Of a stretch of 64,000 nucleotides of DNA, positions 16,789-24,195 are shown in pieces. The DNA comes from Limosilactobacillus sp. (GTDB lineage: Bacteria > Bacillota > Bacilli > Lactobacillales > Lactobacillaceae): the NCBI RefSeq assembly GCF_022651205.1, contig NZ_JALCQI010000001.1, forward strand, positions 1 through 64,000. The letters are read 5' to 3'. Numbering within the stretch: position 1 is the stretch's first letter; the number at the start of each line of letters is the position of its first letter. Made by a program: the position numbers and the translations under genes. Below the pieces are notes generated by a model. The model ran no database searches. It was not told the DNA's origin and saw only the letters and a list, made by a program, of their open reading frames with translations.

Positions 16789-18303
16789 CTAAAGTACAGC
16801 AGCAACGCCTAGGAATACACAAGTAACGATGAAGAGGTAGATCATTAGTTTCAGCATCCACTTCCACCAAATACTGATATTAACGTGAGCGATTGCTAAG
16901 GCTCCCATAACAATTCCAGAAGTTGGTGTAATCAGGTTAACCCAACCAGAAGCAGCTTGGTAGGCAGTGATTACTAGACTACCGGAGACGTGGGCAAAGT
17001 GACCCAATGGACCGATGATTCCCATTGTTGCAGCAGCAAGTCCTGAAGTTGATGGAATTAAGAATGACATTGGAATGTAGAAAATGTAAGTCAAGATGAT
17101 GAAGATACTTTGTGAAAGACCGTGTAGGCCAGTTTCACCCCAATGGAGAACAGTCCCGGTGATCATTCCGTTATTCATGACTACCTGAATCCCCCGGGCG
17201 ACGGCAACAATAATTGCAACGCTAAGGAATTCAGCCATTCCCTTCATAAAGGCGTCCATGAATTCACTTTCCTTCATGTGGTAAACCCACATAATTAGAA
17301 CGGACATGAAAAGGAAGAGCATGGTGATTTCGTTGAAGTACCAGGTTCCTAGTGGTGCCATGTCCTGTCCTAGTAAGTTTCCTAAGAATGGAATACCAGT
17401 AAGCCACTTGGTGAAGGTATCAAAGAAAGTCCAATGACTGTTTAGGTTAGTCCATGGGATCAAGCCGAGGATCATAATTAAGAAGGTCAAACCAAAGAGC
17501 CAAATAACAGCCTTTTGCCGCTTTGTCATCTTGAAGTCATCTTCCCCGGAACGAACCTTAATTGCAAAGCGCTTTTCGTCCTCTGCACGTTGACCGTAAA
17601 CTAACGACTTTTCAGGATGCTTTTCAATTACGGAAGCATAGTGATAAACATAAATAATACTAATTGCGATAGTAATGACCAGAAGAATAACCCGGGATAC
17701 CAGACCATCACCTGGTGAAATATGTAATGTCTGTGAAGCAACCCCGGTGGCGAACGGGTTAACGGTTGATGCTAGACACCCAACCTGAGTCCCAACTAGG
17801 GCAATTGCAACGGCAACAAGTGAATCAAAGCCAACTCCCATCATTACGGGAATTAGGAGTGGGTAGAAAGCAATTGTTTCTTCTCCCATTCCGTAAGTTG
17901 AACCACCGATGGCAAAAAGGATCATCAAAATCGGAATTAGTTGTTTTTCGCGCCCCTTATAACGGTGAACGATTGAACTAATTCCTTCATTCAAGGCATC
18001 CGTTTTATTTACGACCCCTAAGAATCCTCCGATAACCAGGATGAATAGTGAAACTGAAATAGCTCCTTCAGTTTTCTTGTCACCGACCATCCCGATAACC
18101 GGAGCCATAAAGACATCCCAGATCCCTTGCGGCTTACTTTTCACAGCCCGATAAGTACCAGAAATAATATTTCCAGCCTTATCAGTTGCGTATGTCCCAG
18201 CCGGAATAATCCAGGTTAGTGCAGCAATGATAACGATAATAATGAATAGAATAGTAAACGCTGACGGCATATGAAACCGATGCTTTTTCTTTACTTCTTG
18301 CAA
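16789..18303 (-). CDS. YfcC-family membrane transporter
   Basis: An integral membrane protein of about 505 residues with some 12 hydrophobic segments and the family's hallmark loops (GAISVSLFILVIGGFLGVVNKT, TYGMGEETIAFYPLLIPVMM, IPSTSGLAAATMGIIGPLGH, SGWVNLITPTSGIVMGALA). YfcC/ArcD-like carriers are proposed to move basic amino acids, peptides or dicarboxylates; substrate is unproven. The start is TTG (NLQEVKKK), seven bases after GGAG. Cotranscription with pepV 12 bases downstream suggests dipeptide or amino-acid uptake. A perfect cre match lies just upstream. Confidence 0.85.
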   Translation of the reverse strand: MQEVKKKHRFHMPSAFTILFIIIVIIAALTWIIPAGTYATDKAGNIISGTYRAVKSKPQGIWDVFMAPVIGMVGDKKTEGAISVSLFILVIGGFLGVVNKTDALNEGISSIVHRYKGREKQLIPILMILFAIGGSTYGMGEETIAFYPLLIPVMMGVGFDSLVAVAIALVGTQVGCLASTVNPFATGVASQTLHISPGDGLVSRVILLVITIAISIIYVYHYASVIEKHPEKSLVYGQRAEDEKRFAIKVRSGEDDFKMTKRQKAVIWLFGLTFLIMILGLIPWTNLNSHWTFFDTFTKWLTGIPFLGNLLGQDMAPLGTWYFNEITMLFLFMSVLIMWVYHMKESEFMDAFMKGMAEFLSVAIIVAVARGIQVVMNNGMITGTVLHWGETGLHGLSQSIFIILTYIFYIPMSFLIPSTSGLAAATMGIIGPLGHFAHVSGSLVITAYQAASGWVNLITPTSGIVMGALAIAHVNISIWWKWMLKLMIYLFIVTCVFLGVAAVL

Positions 18304-18331
18304 ATTTCTCACTCCAATCCCCAAAATTATT

Positions 18332-18345
18332 TGCAAACGTATTCA
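18332..18345 (-). promoter_or_regulatory. cre (CcpA) site upstream of the YfcC-pepV operon
   Basis: TGCAAACGTATTCA fits TGNAANCGNWNNCW with no mismatch. A second, weaker site (TGAAAGCGGCATCA) lies about 40 bases further upstream. Confidence 0.6.
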
Positions 18346-18390
18346 CAATACTATTGTAAACTTCTTTGAAAGCGGCATCAATTGAAAATT

Positions 18391-18505
18391 AGAGTGCCTT
18401 CGCCCCAAAGAGTTTCCGGAAAGCTAGCAATTTCTCCTGACGAAGGCGACTCGCGCCTAGGAAGGAGGCTGCTAGCTCTAGGAAACTCGGGCGAAGCGCA
18501 GTAAA
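18391..18505 (+). repeat. Class I structured repeat, copy 4 (the exception to the stop-codon rule)
   Basis: It starts TTAGAGTGCCTTCGCCCC and has the same core as the galK copy (GAGTTTCC/GGAAACTC, GCTAGCAA/TGCTAGC). It ends in a shortened tail GGGCGAAGCGCAGTAAAAA lacking the middle of the box. It lies between two minus-strand genes in the opposite orientation to both, upstream of the YfcC gene. Confidence 0.75.
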
Positions 18506-18537
18506 AACAAAAAGAGACCGAGTTAACCCCGATCCCT
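18503..18537 (-). terminator. Rho-independent terminator of the amidohydrolase gene
   Basis: On the minus strand AGGGATCG pairs with CGGTCTCT (two G-U pairs) and is followed by TTTTTGTTTTT. Confidence 0.7.
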
Positions 18538-18549
18538 AATCATTCTTAC

Positions 18550-20124
18550 CTAATTTTCAAAAACCTTTTTCCCTGCCATCCAGGTTTCCTTAACCCGAAC
18601 CGTTTGCAACTCGTCGTGAGGCACGGTAAAGATGTCCTTATTGAGAATTACAAAGTCAGCTGCTTTTCCGGCTTCCAGAGTTCCGTTATCATCGAAGCCA
18701 CCAATTTTTGCGCCGTCTCGAGTATAACCAAGAACTGCTTGAGGAACCGTAATGGCCTCTTCAGGGTTCACGATATCATCGTTAGCGGCCTTCCTAGTTA
18801 CCGCAGCATAGATACTGTAGAATGGACTATCTGGCTCAGCCCACGGCGTACAAGGAGCATCAGAGCTTAAACCAAGCATTGCCTTGGAGTGAAGCATTGT
18901 TTTAACCCGGTATGCTAACTTAAACTGTTTAGCATTGAGGTAGTGACGGTATGATTCATCTTCAGCAAAGAAGAAGATTGGCTGGGTTACTAGGGCATAT
19001 TTCATCTTGCTGTGGGCAATCTCAGCAAACATGTCATCAGTCATTAGTGAAGCGTGCTCGATCCGGACTGAAGGCATTTCATCAAGCCATGGTTTCAAAT
19101 CCTTGGTAACGTCGATAACGGTCTGAATTGCTTGATCTCCCATCGCGTGAACGGCTAACTGGAGTTTGTTCTCACGCGCCATGTTAACGGCACGGGTTAG
19201 TTTTTCTTTCGATGTCAGGCTAACCCCCATCTTGCCAGAAGGGTATGGTTCGGAAGTAAAGGCTGTTTCACCAGAAATACTCCCGTCCATGAAAACTTTA
19301 ATCCCAGCAACCCGTAATTTTGCGTTACCGCTTGGTTGAAGTCCCTTTTCAGGATCGATTTCGTCAAAGACATAGTAGATTGATGCTTTCGGTGCAAAAC
19401 CGCCTTTGACGGCATCTTGATAAAGCTTGAGGGTAGTATAAGGCTTCATCCGCCCCATCATTTCGCCAATTGCAACTAGTCCGTTAGCGAGGTAGTGCTT
19501 AGAACTATTAATCATGTTTTGAACATCGCCCTCATAGCTTTGAGCGGACTTGGCACGGATCAAGAGTTGAGATGCAGCAACTTCACGCATGAAACCTGTT
19601 GGCCGACCATCATCAAAGCGTTCGATCTTACCGCCAACTGGATCTGGAGTGTTTTCATCAATTCCAGCAAGCTCAAGTGCCTTAGAGTTACCTACTGAAG
19701 AGTGGCAGTCGGAACGGTAAATAAAGATTGGCTGAGTGGTTGAAACGGCATCAAGGTCATCCCGGTTAGGGCTACGGTGTTCAGCTAACTTTGTTTCGTC
19801 AAATCCCCAGCCTTCAATCCATGTATTCTCTCCCTTACCATAAGCGGGAGATTTCCGAAGTGCTTCCTGCATCTCTTTGATACTGTTAACATTTGGTGGA
19901 GTACATGCAACACCATGGAGTGCGTCAGCAATGTACTTTGGGTGAGTGTGACAGTCGATTAATCCCGGAAGGACGGTTTGACCATTGAGATCAATCGTTT
20001 CTCCCTCTGGAGTAGGATCGTTGCCAATCCACCTAACATGACCATCTTCAATAATCATGCTGTTTGCAAAATGATCTTCCGTATCGCCAACGAAGATTTT
20101 GCCATTAATGTAAGTTTGCTTCAT
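18550..20124 (-). CDS. Amidohydrolase, YtcJ-like metal-dependent hydrolase
   Basis: A protein of 524 residues with a composite beta-sandwich/TIM-barrel fold. The metal-binding motif DCHTHPKY (His59, His61) follows LNGQTVLPGLID, and a second motif VHAMGDQAI and ASLMTDD with LSSDAPCTPWAEP supply further metal ligands. The YtcJ group hydrolyses N-acyl or cyclic amide substrates; the exact substrate is unknown. No signal peptide. It is monocistronic with its own terminator. Its 250-base upstream region, shared with a divergent symporter, holds a partial cre-like AATGAAAGCGATTTTA. Confidence 0.88.
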   Translation of the reverse strand: MKQTYINGKIFVGDTEDHFANSMIIEDGHVRWIGNDPTPEGETIDLNGQTVLPGLIDCHTHPKYIADALHGVACTPPNVNSIKEMQEALRKSPAYGKGENTWIEGWGFDETKLAEHRSPNRDDLDAVSTTQPIFIYRSDCHSSVGNSKALELAGIDENTPDPVGGKIERFDDGRPTGFMREVAASQLLIRAKSAQSYEGDVQNMINSSKHYLANGLVAIGEMMGRMKPYTTLKLYQDAVKGGFAPKASIYYVFDEIDPEKGLQPSGNAKLRVAGIKVFMDGSISGETAFTSEPYPSGKMGVSLTSKEKLTRAVNMARENKLQLAVHAMGDQAIQTVIDVTKDLKPWLDEMPSVRIEHASLMTDDMFAEIAHSKMKYALVTQPIFFFAEDESYRHYLNAKQFKLAYRVKTMLHSKAMLGLSSDAPCTPWAEPDSPFYSIYAAVTRKAANDDIVNPEEAITVPQAVLGYTRDGAKIGGFDDNGTLEAGKAADFVILNKDIFTVPHDELQTVRVKETWMAGKKVFEN

Positions 20125-20374
20125 TTTAGCTATACCTCTCTAGTCCTTATGATTTAATTATTAAGTTTCTTCTTTGAAATCAAACTATATTACTATCTTA
20201 CTTCTATTTACTTGAAAATAAAATCGCTTTCATTGAGAAAGATAGGTGAATAAACAATTATGAACGTAAAATAACTGTTCGTCTTTTGTTAAGCAAAATT
20301 TAAATTTTACTAAGAAAATCCCTTGAAAATATGCTAAAGTAGAACAAGACATTTTTTAAGGAGTCTGATTTAAG

Positions 20375-21655
20375 GTGAAAAAATACCGAATTTCACGCCT
20401 AAGCATGGGCTGGCAAATTATGATCGGACTAGTATTAGGGATTATCTGTGGGATGATCTTTTACCACAATACTGGTGCGATCAAGGTCATGCAGAGCTTG
20501 GGAACAATTTTCATTCGTTTGATCCAAATGATTGTAATGCCAATCGTTGTTTCTTGTTTAACGGTCGGGATTGCGAACATTGGTGATATTAAAAAGTTAG
20601 GACGGATTGGTGGAAAGACATTAATCTACTTTGAAGTTTTGACAACAATTGCTATTATTCTTGGACTAGTGATCGGAAATATTACGCACCCGGGAACGTT
20701 TATTGATATTCATGAGCTTCATGCAACTGATATTTCAAAGTACATGGCAAGCGCAAAGACTGCCTCACATGACAGTGGCTTCTGGGATCTAATCCTTTCA
20801 ATTATTCCGACAAACATTTTTAAGTCAATGTCTGATGGGGATATGATGCCAGTAATCCTCTTCTCAGTCCTCTTTGGTTTGGGGATTGCATCGGTTGGCG
20901 AGAAAGCCAAGATTTTAATTGACGTATTGAACGCAGTTGCGGAAGTAATGTTTAAGGTTACTAACTGGGTAATGAAGTTTGCGCCAATTGGGGTCTTTGG
21001 CTTAATCGGGATGACAATCGCCGAAATGGGGATCAGTGCCCTGTTACCGTTAGGGCTATTTATCGTAATTGCCTATGCAACGATGATCATTTTTATCGTC
21101 ATCATTTTAGGGATTACGGCCCACCTTTTCCACTTGCGTTACTGGAAGATGATGCACGTAATTCTGGATGAAATTATCTTGGCCTTTACCACGGCAAGTT
21201 CTGAAGTTACCTTGCCACGGTTGATGGAGAAGACGCAAAAGATGGGTGTTAGCAAGGGAATCGTTTCCTTTGTTATTCCGACCGGGTACACCTTCAACCT
21301 TGATGGTTCAGCAATCTACCAGTCACTAGCAGCGCTTTTCCTTGCTCAGGCATACGGAATTCACTTAACCTTTGCCCACCAGTTTACCTTATTGGTTGTT
21401 CTGATGATTACCAGTAAGGGGATGGCCGGGGTGCCAGGAGCCTCATTCGTTGTTCTTCTAGCGAGTGTTTCAACGATTGGGGTACCGATCGCCGGACTTA
21501 CCTTCATCGCCGGAATTGACCGGTTTGTTGATATGGGACGAACTGCCGTAAACGTTGTCGGTAATTCCATCGCCACACTAGTTATCGGTGAATCCGAAAA
21601 AGAATTTAACCGCGAACAGTACAACCACTATTTGGATACGTATGGAAAAAACTAG
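20375..21655 (+). CDS. Dicarboxylate/amino-acid:cation symporter (DAACS family)
   Basis: A 426-residue member of the GltP/GltT/SstT family that takes up glutamate, aspartate, serine or C4-dicarboxylates with H+ or Na+. About eight membrane helices are seen, plus the serine-rich hairpin AFTTASSEVTLPRL and the TM7 region GYTFNLDGSAIYQSL, which bind substrate and cation; the Asp and Asn usual for this family are present. The start is GTG with AAGGAG upstream. The 3' end grows richer in C and the TAG stop forms the start of a class I repeat. A weak extended -10 (TGCTAAAGT) precedes it. Confidence 0.9.
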   Translation: MKKYRISRLSMGWQIMIGLVLGIICGMIFYHNTGAIKVMQSLGTIFIRLIQMIVMPIVVSCLTVGIANIGDIKKLGRIGGKTLIYFEVLTTIAIILGLVIGNITHPGTFIDIHELHATDISKYMASAKTASHDSGFWDLILSIIPTNIFKSMSDGDMMPVILFSVLFGLGIASVGEKAKILIDVLNAVAEVMFKVTNWVMKFAPIGVFGLIGMTIAEMGISALLPLGLFIVIAYATMIIFIVIILGITAHLFHLRYWKMMHVILDEIILAFTTASSEVTLPRLMEKTQKMGVSKGIVSFVIPTGYTFNLDGSAIYQSLAALFLAQAYGIHLTFAHQFTLLVVLMITSKGMAGVPGASFVVLLASVSTIGVPIAGLTFIAGIDRFVDMGRTAVNVVGNSIATLVIGESEKEFNREQYNHYLDTYGKN

Positions 21656-21893
21656 AGTGTGAGCCGTGACGGACTAGCAACTGAGCACTAGAAAATCCTG
21701 GACGATGATTGGCTTGCAATCAAGGACGGGATAGCTAGGCGGAAGTTGCGGTCACGGCGAGCAGTTCTTGACTATGTTGCAGTAAAAATATCAACTCTAG
21801 CAAGCTCCTGGCGAACAGATCTCGGCCATGTTGCCTGATTCGTTAGGTCGAGGAAAGTCGCGGCGAACAGCTCTCAACCATATTGCAGTAGAA
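21653..21893 (+). repeat. Class I structured repeat, copy 5 (behind the symporter)
   Basis: TAGAGTGTGAGCCGTGAC... with stems CCGTGAC/GTCACGG, AGCAACT/AGTTGC, ATCC/GGAT and TGATT/AATCA. Three successive tail boxes follow, beginning GGCGAGCAGTTC, GGCGAACAGATC and GGCGAACAGCTC, the last closing GCAGTAGAAA. It lies between the stop codon and the terminator. Confidence 0.8.
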
Positions 21894-21918
21894 ACAAGCC
21901 AATTTTCAGTTATTATTT

Positions 21919-21981
21919 AAAGAAGCCTAAGGTTAGTTCAAAATGATTATTTTCATTTTGGACAAATCTTAGGCTTCTTTT
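21919..21981. terminator. Bidirectional Rho-independent terminator
   Basis: AAAGAAGCCTAAG and CTTAGGCTTCTTT form the outer stem, with an inner TCAAAATGA/TCATTTTGGA stem. It serves the symporter and the convergent acetyltransferase. Confidence 0.85.
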
Positions 21982-22471
21982 AGAAGTGTTTAGCAAAGAT
22001 ATTCAATGTTTTTAATTTTCCATCAATGAATGAAATCTGTGGTAAACAGCCGCATTGTTGATAGCCAGATCTTTCAAAAATTTTCTGACTTGGAAGGTTA
22101 TTTTCATAAACGTAGGCGATTACCGTTTTGATGTTAAGGTGATCGTTAATTTGCTGGTTGATGAAATTCAAGATTTGTTGACCGTAACCGTGTCCCCGGG
22201 TATCTGGGGTTAAGTAAACCGAAATTTCAGCAGAGAAACGGTAAGCACGGTGGGGATAGAATTGACCAAGGGCGCACCAGCCAATGATTGTATTGCTCTT
22301 CTCAACAACCCAAATGGGAAAGTCATCGTTGAAATGATTAAACCAGTCTCGACGGCTTTCCACGGTAATTGGAATTTCATCATCGGTGATCTCGTGACTT
22401 GGCACTGCAGTGTTATAGATCTTAATGATTTCTGCAAGATCGTTTGTTTTGGCTCGACGATAACTAAGCAT
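21980..22471 (-). CDS. GNAT N-acetyltransferase (phosphinothricin acetyltransferase-like)
   Basis: Protein of 163 residues with the GNAT acetyl-CoA pyrophosphate loop as TPDTRGHGYGQQIL (Q/R-x-x-G-x-G/A) at about 88-101 and the C-terminal NLPSQKIFERSGYQQCG block typical of the PAT subgroup. These enzymes acetylate amino groups on small molecules such as methionine derivatives or phosphinothricin; the substrate here is unknown. It follows an Lrp/AsnC regulator by 22 bases in the same direction, which suggests an amino-acid-related substrate and shared control. Confidence 0.88.
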   Translation of the reverse strand: MLSYRRAKTNDLAEIIKIYNTAVPSHEITDDEIPITVESRRDWFNHFNDDFPIWVVEKSNTIIGWCALGQFYPHRAYRFSAEISVYLTPDTRGHGYGQQILNFINQQINDHLNIKTVIAYVYENNLPSQKIFERSGYQQCGCLPQISFIDGKLKTLNIFAKHF

Positions 22472-22493
22472 GATCTAACAAACTCCTGACTAC

Positions 22494-22943
22494 TTATTCT
22501 TTTGGTTCGTTTAGTTGAACCCCCCGGTGATCAACGCTGGTGCTAAAGACAATTTGTGTGCTTGTTTTTCCAAATCGTTGCTGAATGTCGTTAATGAAAT
22601 CATCAAGATCAGTTGTTGACGGGAAAACGACTTCCATAACTTCAGAAAAATCACCGGTAACACAGTTGCACTCAATGACGTTTGGAATTTGCTGAATGTA
22701 TGGATAGAATTCTTTCTTCTGTCGTGGTTCAAGTTGAACTTGAATAAACGCTTTAACATGGAAGTTAATTTTTTCTAGATTAATGGTTGCTTGATATCCT
22801 TCGATGATACCAGAACGCTCAAGTTTGCTAATTCGGGCTGCAATTGCAGGGGAGGAAATAAAACATTCTTTAGAGAGATCCTTTAAGGACGCTCGGGCGT
22901 TTTTTTGTAAAATATTGACAATTTTGCGATCGATTTTATCCAC
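22494..22943 (-). CDS. Lrp/AsnC-family transcriptional regulator
   Basis: A protein of 149 residues with an N-terminal helix-turn-helix (IVNILQKNARASLKDLSKECFISSPAIAARISKLERSGII) and a C-terminal RAM ligand-binding domain (INFHVKAFIQVQL; VIECNCVTGDFSEVMEV). Such regulators form octamers or discs and sense amino acids. It is cotranscribed with the GNAT gene. The upstream 215-base region, shared with the divergent usp gene, is AT-rich with TATTTAACG-like stretches but no certain operator. Confidence 0.88.
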   Translation of the reverse strand: MDKIDRKIVNILQKNARASLKDLSKECFISSPAIAARISKLERSGIIEGYQATINLEKINFHVKAFIQVQLEPRQKKEFYPYIQQIPNVIECNCVTGDFSEVMEVVFPSTTDLDDFINDIQQRFGKTSTQIVFSTSVDHRGVQLNEPKE

Positions 22944-23104
22944 GATAATTACCTCGTTTCGGTAGATGCAAATTAGAATTTATTAAATATCCCTAATTAA
23001 ATCTTAATATTATTTAACGTTGATTGTAATTGATTGCCTGGTTCAAGTCAAATGGTTAATAATTCAGTGAATCTGAATAAAAGTGATAAATAATAAATGC
23101 AAGG

Positions 23105-23134
23105 TTACAAGCGAAGAATATTTAATGGTACAAT
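23105..23134 (+). promoter_or_regulatory. Promoter of the universal stress protein gene
   Basis: TTACAA, 18-base spacer, TACAAT. The gene's GGAGGG ribosome site follows about 25 bases on. Confidence 0.55.
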
Positions 23135-23173
23135 AGAGACAATAATTGAAGAGGTTGAATGGAGGGTTCTATT

Positions 23174-23641
23174 ATGGATCAAGAATATGAAAACATCCTC
23201 GTTCCAATGGATGGCTCAAAGGAATCTGAATTAGCATTAGGACGTGCGGTTGCCGTTGCAAAGCGTAACGGTAAGGCACACATTGATATACTAAATGTTA
23301 TCGATACTCGTGCTATGGCTTATAACTTTGCTGGAATGTCTGATGGTAGCATTGCTTACCAATTAGTTGATAAGTCCAAGCAATACCTTGATGATGTTTT
23401 GAAGCGGGTTAAGGAACAAGAAAAGTTTGATAACATTGATATCCACATTCGGCTTGGAAACCCAAAGACAATCATTGCCTTTGACTTTGTTCGTGACCAC
23501 CACAATGACATGATCATGATGGGTGCCAGTGGTTTATCTCGGATGCAACGGGCAATCATGGGTTCTGTTACTTCCTACGTTAAGCGTAACGCTCCCGTCG
23601 ATGTCCTCGTCGTTCGTACGGCGGTGGATCAGGTAAAATAG
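23174..23641 (+). CDS. Universal stress protein, UspA family
   Basis: A 155-residue alpha/beta protein. It carries the N-terminal ILVPMDGSKES strand-loop and the C-terminal ATP-binding motif GASGLSRMQRAIMGSVTSYV (G-2x-G-9x-G-S/T), so it is of the ATP-binding Usp class. The start MDQEYE follows GGAGGG by seven bases; a start five codons earlier would overlap that site. Its TAG stop opens a class I repeat and the terminator lies about 260 bases downstream. A second UspA gene lies near 46 kb. Confidence 0.9.
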   Translation: MDQEYENILVPMDGSKESELALGRAVAVAKRNGKAHIDILNVIDTRAMAYNFAGMSDGSIAYQLVDKSKQYLDDVLKRVKEQEKFDNIDIHIRLGNPKTIIAFDFVRDHHNDMIMMGASGLSRMQRAIMGSVTSYVKRNAPVDVLVVRTAVDQVK

Positions 23642-23885
23642 AGTGTGAACCAGCAAAGGACTTGCGGTTGGCTAACGATTTCTTCTGGTGAAGATGTGAC
23701 ATGTCACGTCTAGCCGGAAGGGCGTTAGCTTTAGCAAGTCCCTGGCAAGCACGTTTCTACTATGTTGCCTAGAACAATTTCTCCCGACTGGATGCTTGAA
23801 AGCATCTGGGAGGGAGTTTGTTGTCTATAGGGGCTTCCCTGCGAACACGTTTTAACTATGCTGCATTAGGATCGTTGCCAGGAGC
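23639..23885 (+). repeat. Class I structured repeat, copy 6, with a partial second core
   Basis: The first core begins TAGAGTGTGAACC and has stems GGACTTGC/GCAAGTCC, GCTAACG/CGTTAGC and CTTCTGG/CCGGAAG. After a tail box comes a second, left-truncated core (CTCCC/GGGAG, GATGC/GCATC) that matches the core found behind the alpha/beta hydrolase near 52 kb, then another tail box. Confidence 0.8.
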
Positions 23886-23899
23886 AACACACATAAAAC

Positions 23900-23960
23900 A
23901 AAGAGTACGAAGTCAACCCCGTAATTCAATGAATTACAATTTTGACTTCGTACTCTTTTT
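23900..23960 (+). terminator. Rho-independent terminator of usp
   Basis: AAAGAGTACGAAGTCAA and its complement flank an inner GTAATTC/GAATTAC stem, followed by CTTTTTATATTT. Confidence 0.85.
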
Positions 23961-23964
23961 ATAT

Positions 23965-24114
23965 TTAGGACTTAATTAAACAGACGACTGCGTCTAGGAA
24001 CATTCCAATTGCCATCAGGTCCATTGCGAGCATCATCTTATTCATAAACGTTAAAATGAGGACAATTGCCCATAGAATAACGAAAAACCACGCGGTAACT
24101 TTACTTTTAGCCAT
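23965..24114 (-). CDS. Small membrane protein, 49 residues
   Basis: A short frame, MAKSKVTAWFFVILWAIVLI onward, with two hydrophobic stretches (about 8-24 and 30-46). GGAGG lies six bases before the ATG, which supports translation. It ends at the usp terminator and starts just before the lacS terminator, so it may be read through from lacS or have its own promoter. I do not recognise it. Confidence 0.6.
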   Translation of the reverse strand: MAKSKVTAWFFVILWAIVLILTFMNKMMLAMDLMAIGMFLDAVVCLIKS

Positions 24115-24144
24115 CTTCACACCTCCATTGTTGATTATAAAACA

Positions 24145-24179
24145 AAAAAGGCAGCTGAGAAAAATCTCAGTTGCTTTTT
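24145..24179 (-). terminator. Rho-independent terminator of lacS
   Basis: On the minus strand GCAACTGAGA pairs with TCTCAGCTGC (one G-U pair) around a TTTT loop, followed by CTTTTTTG. Confidence 0.85.
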
Positions 24180-24195
24180 CTTTAAAGGATAAGAA

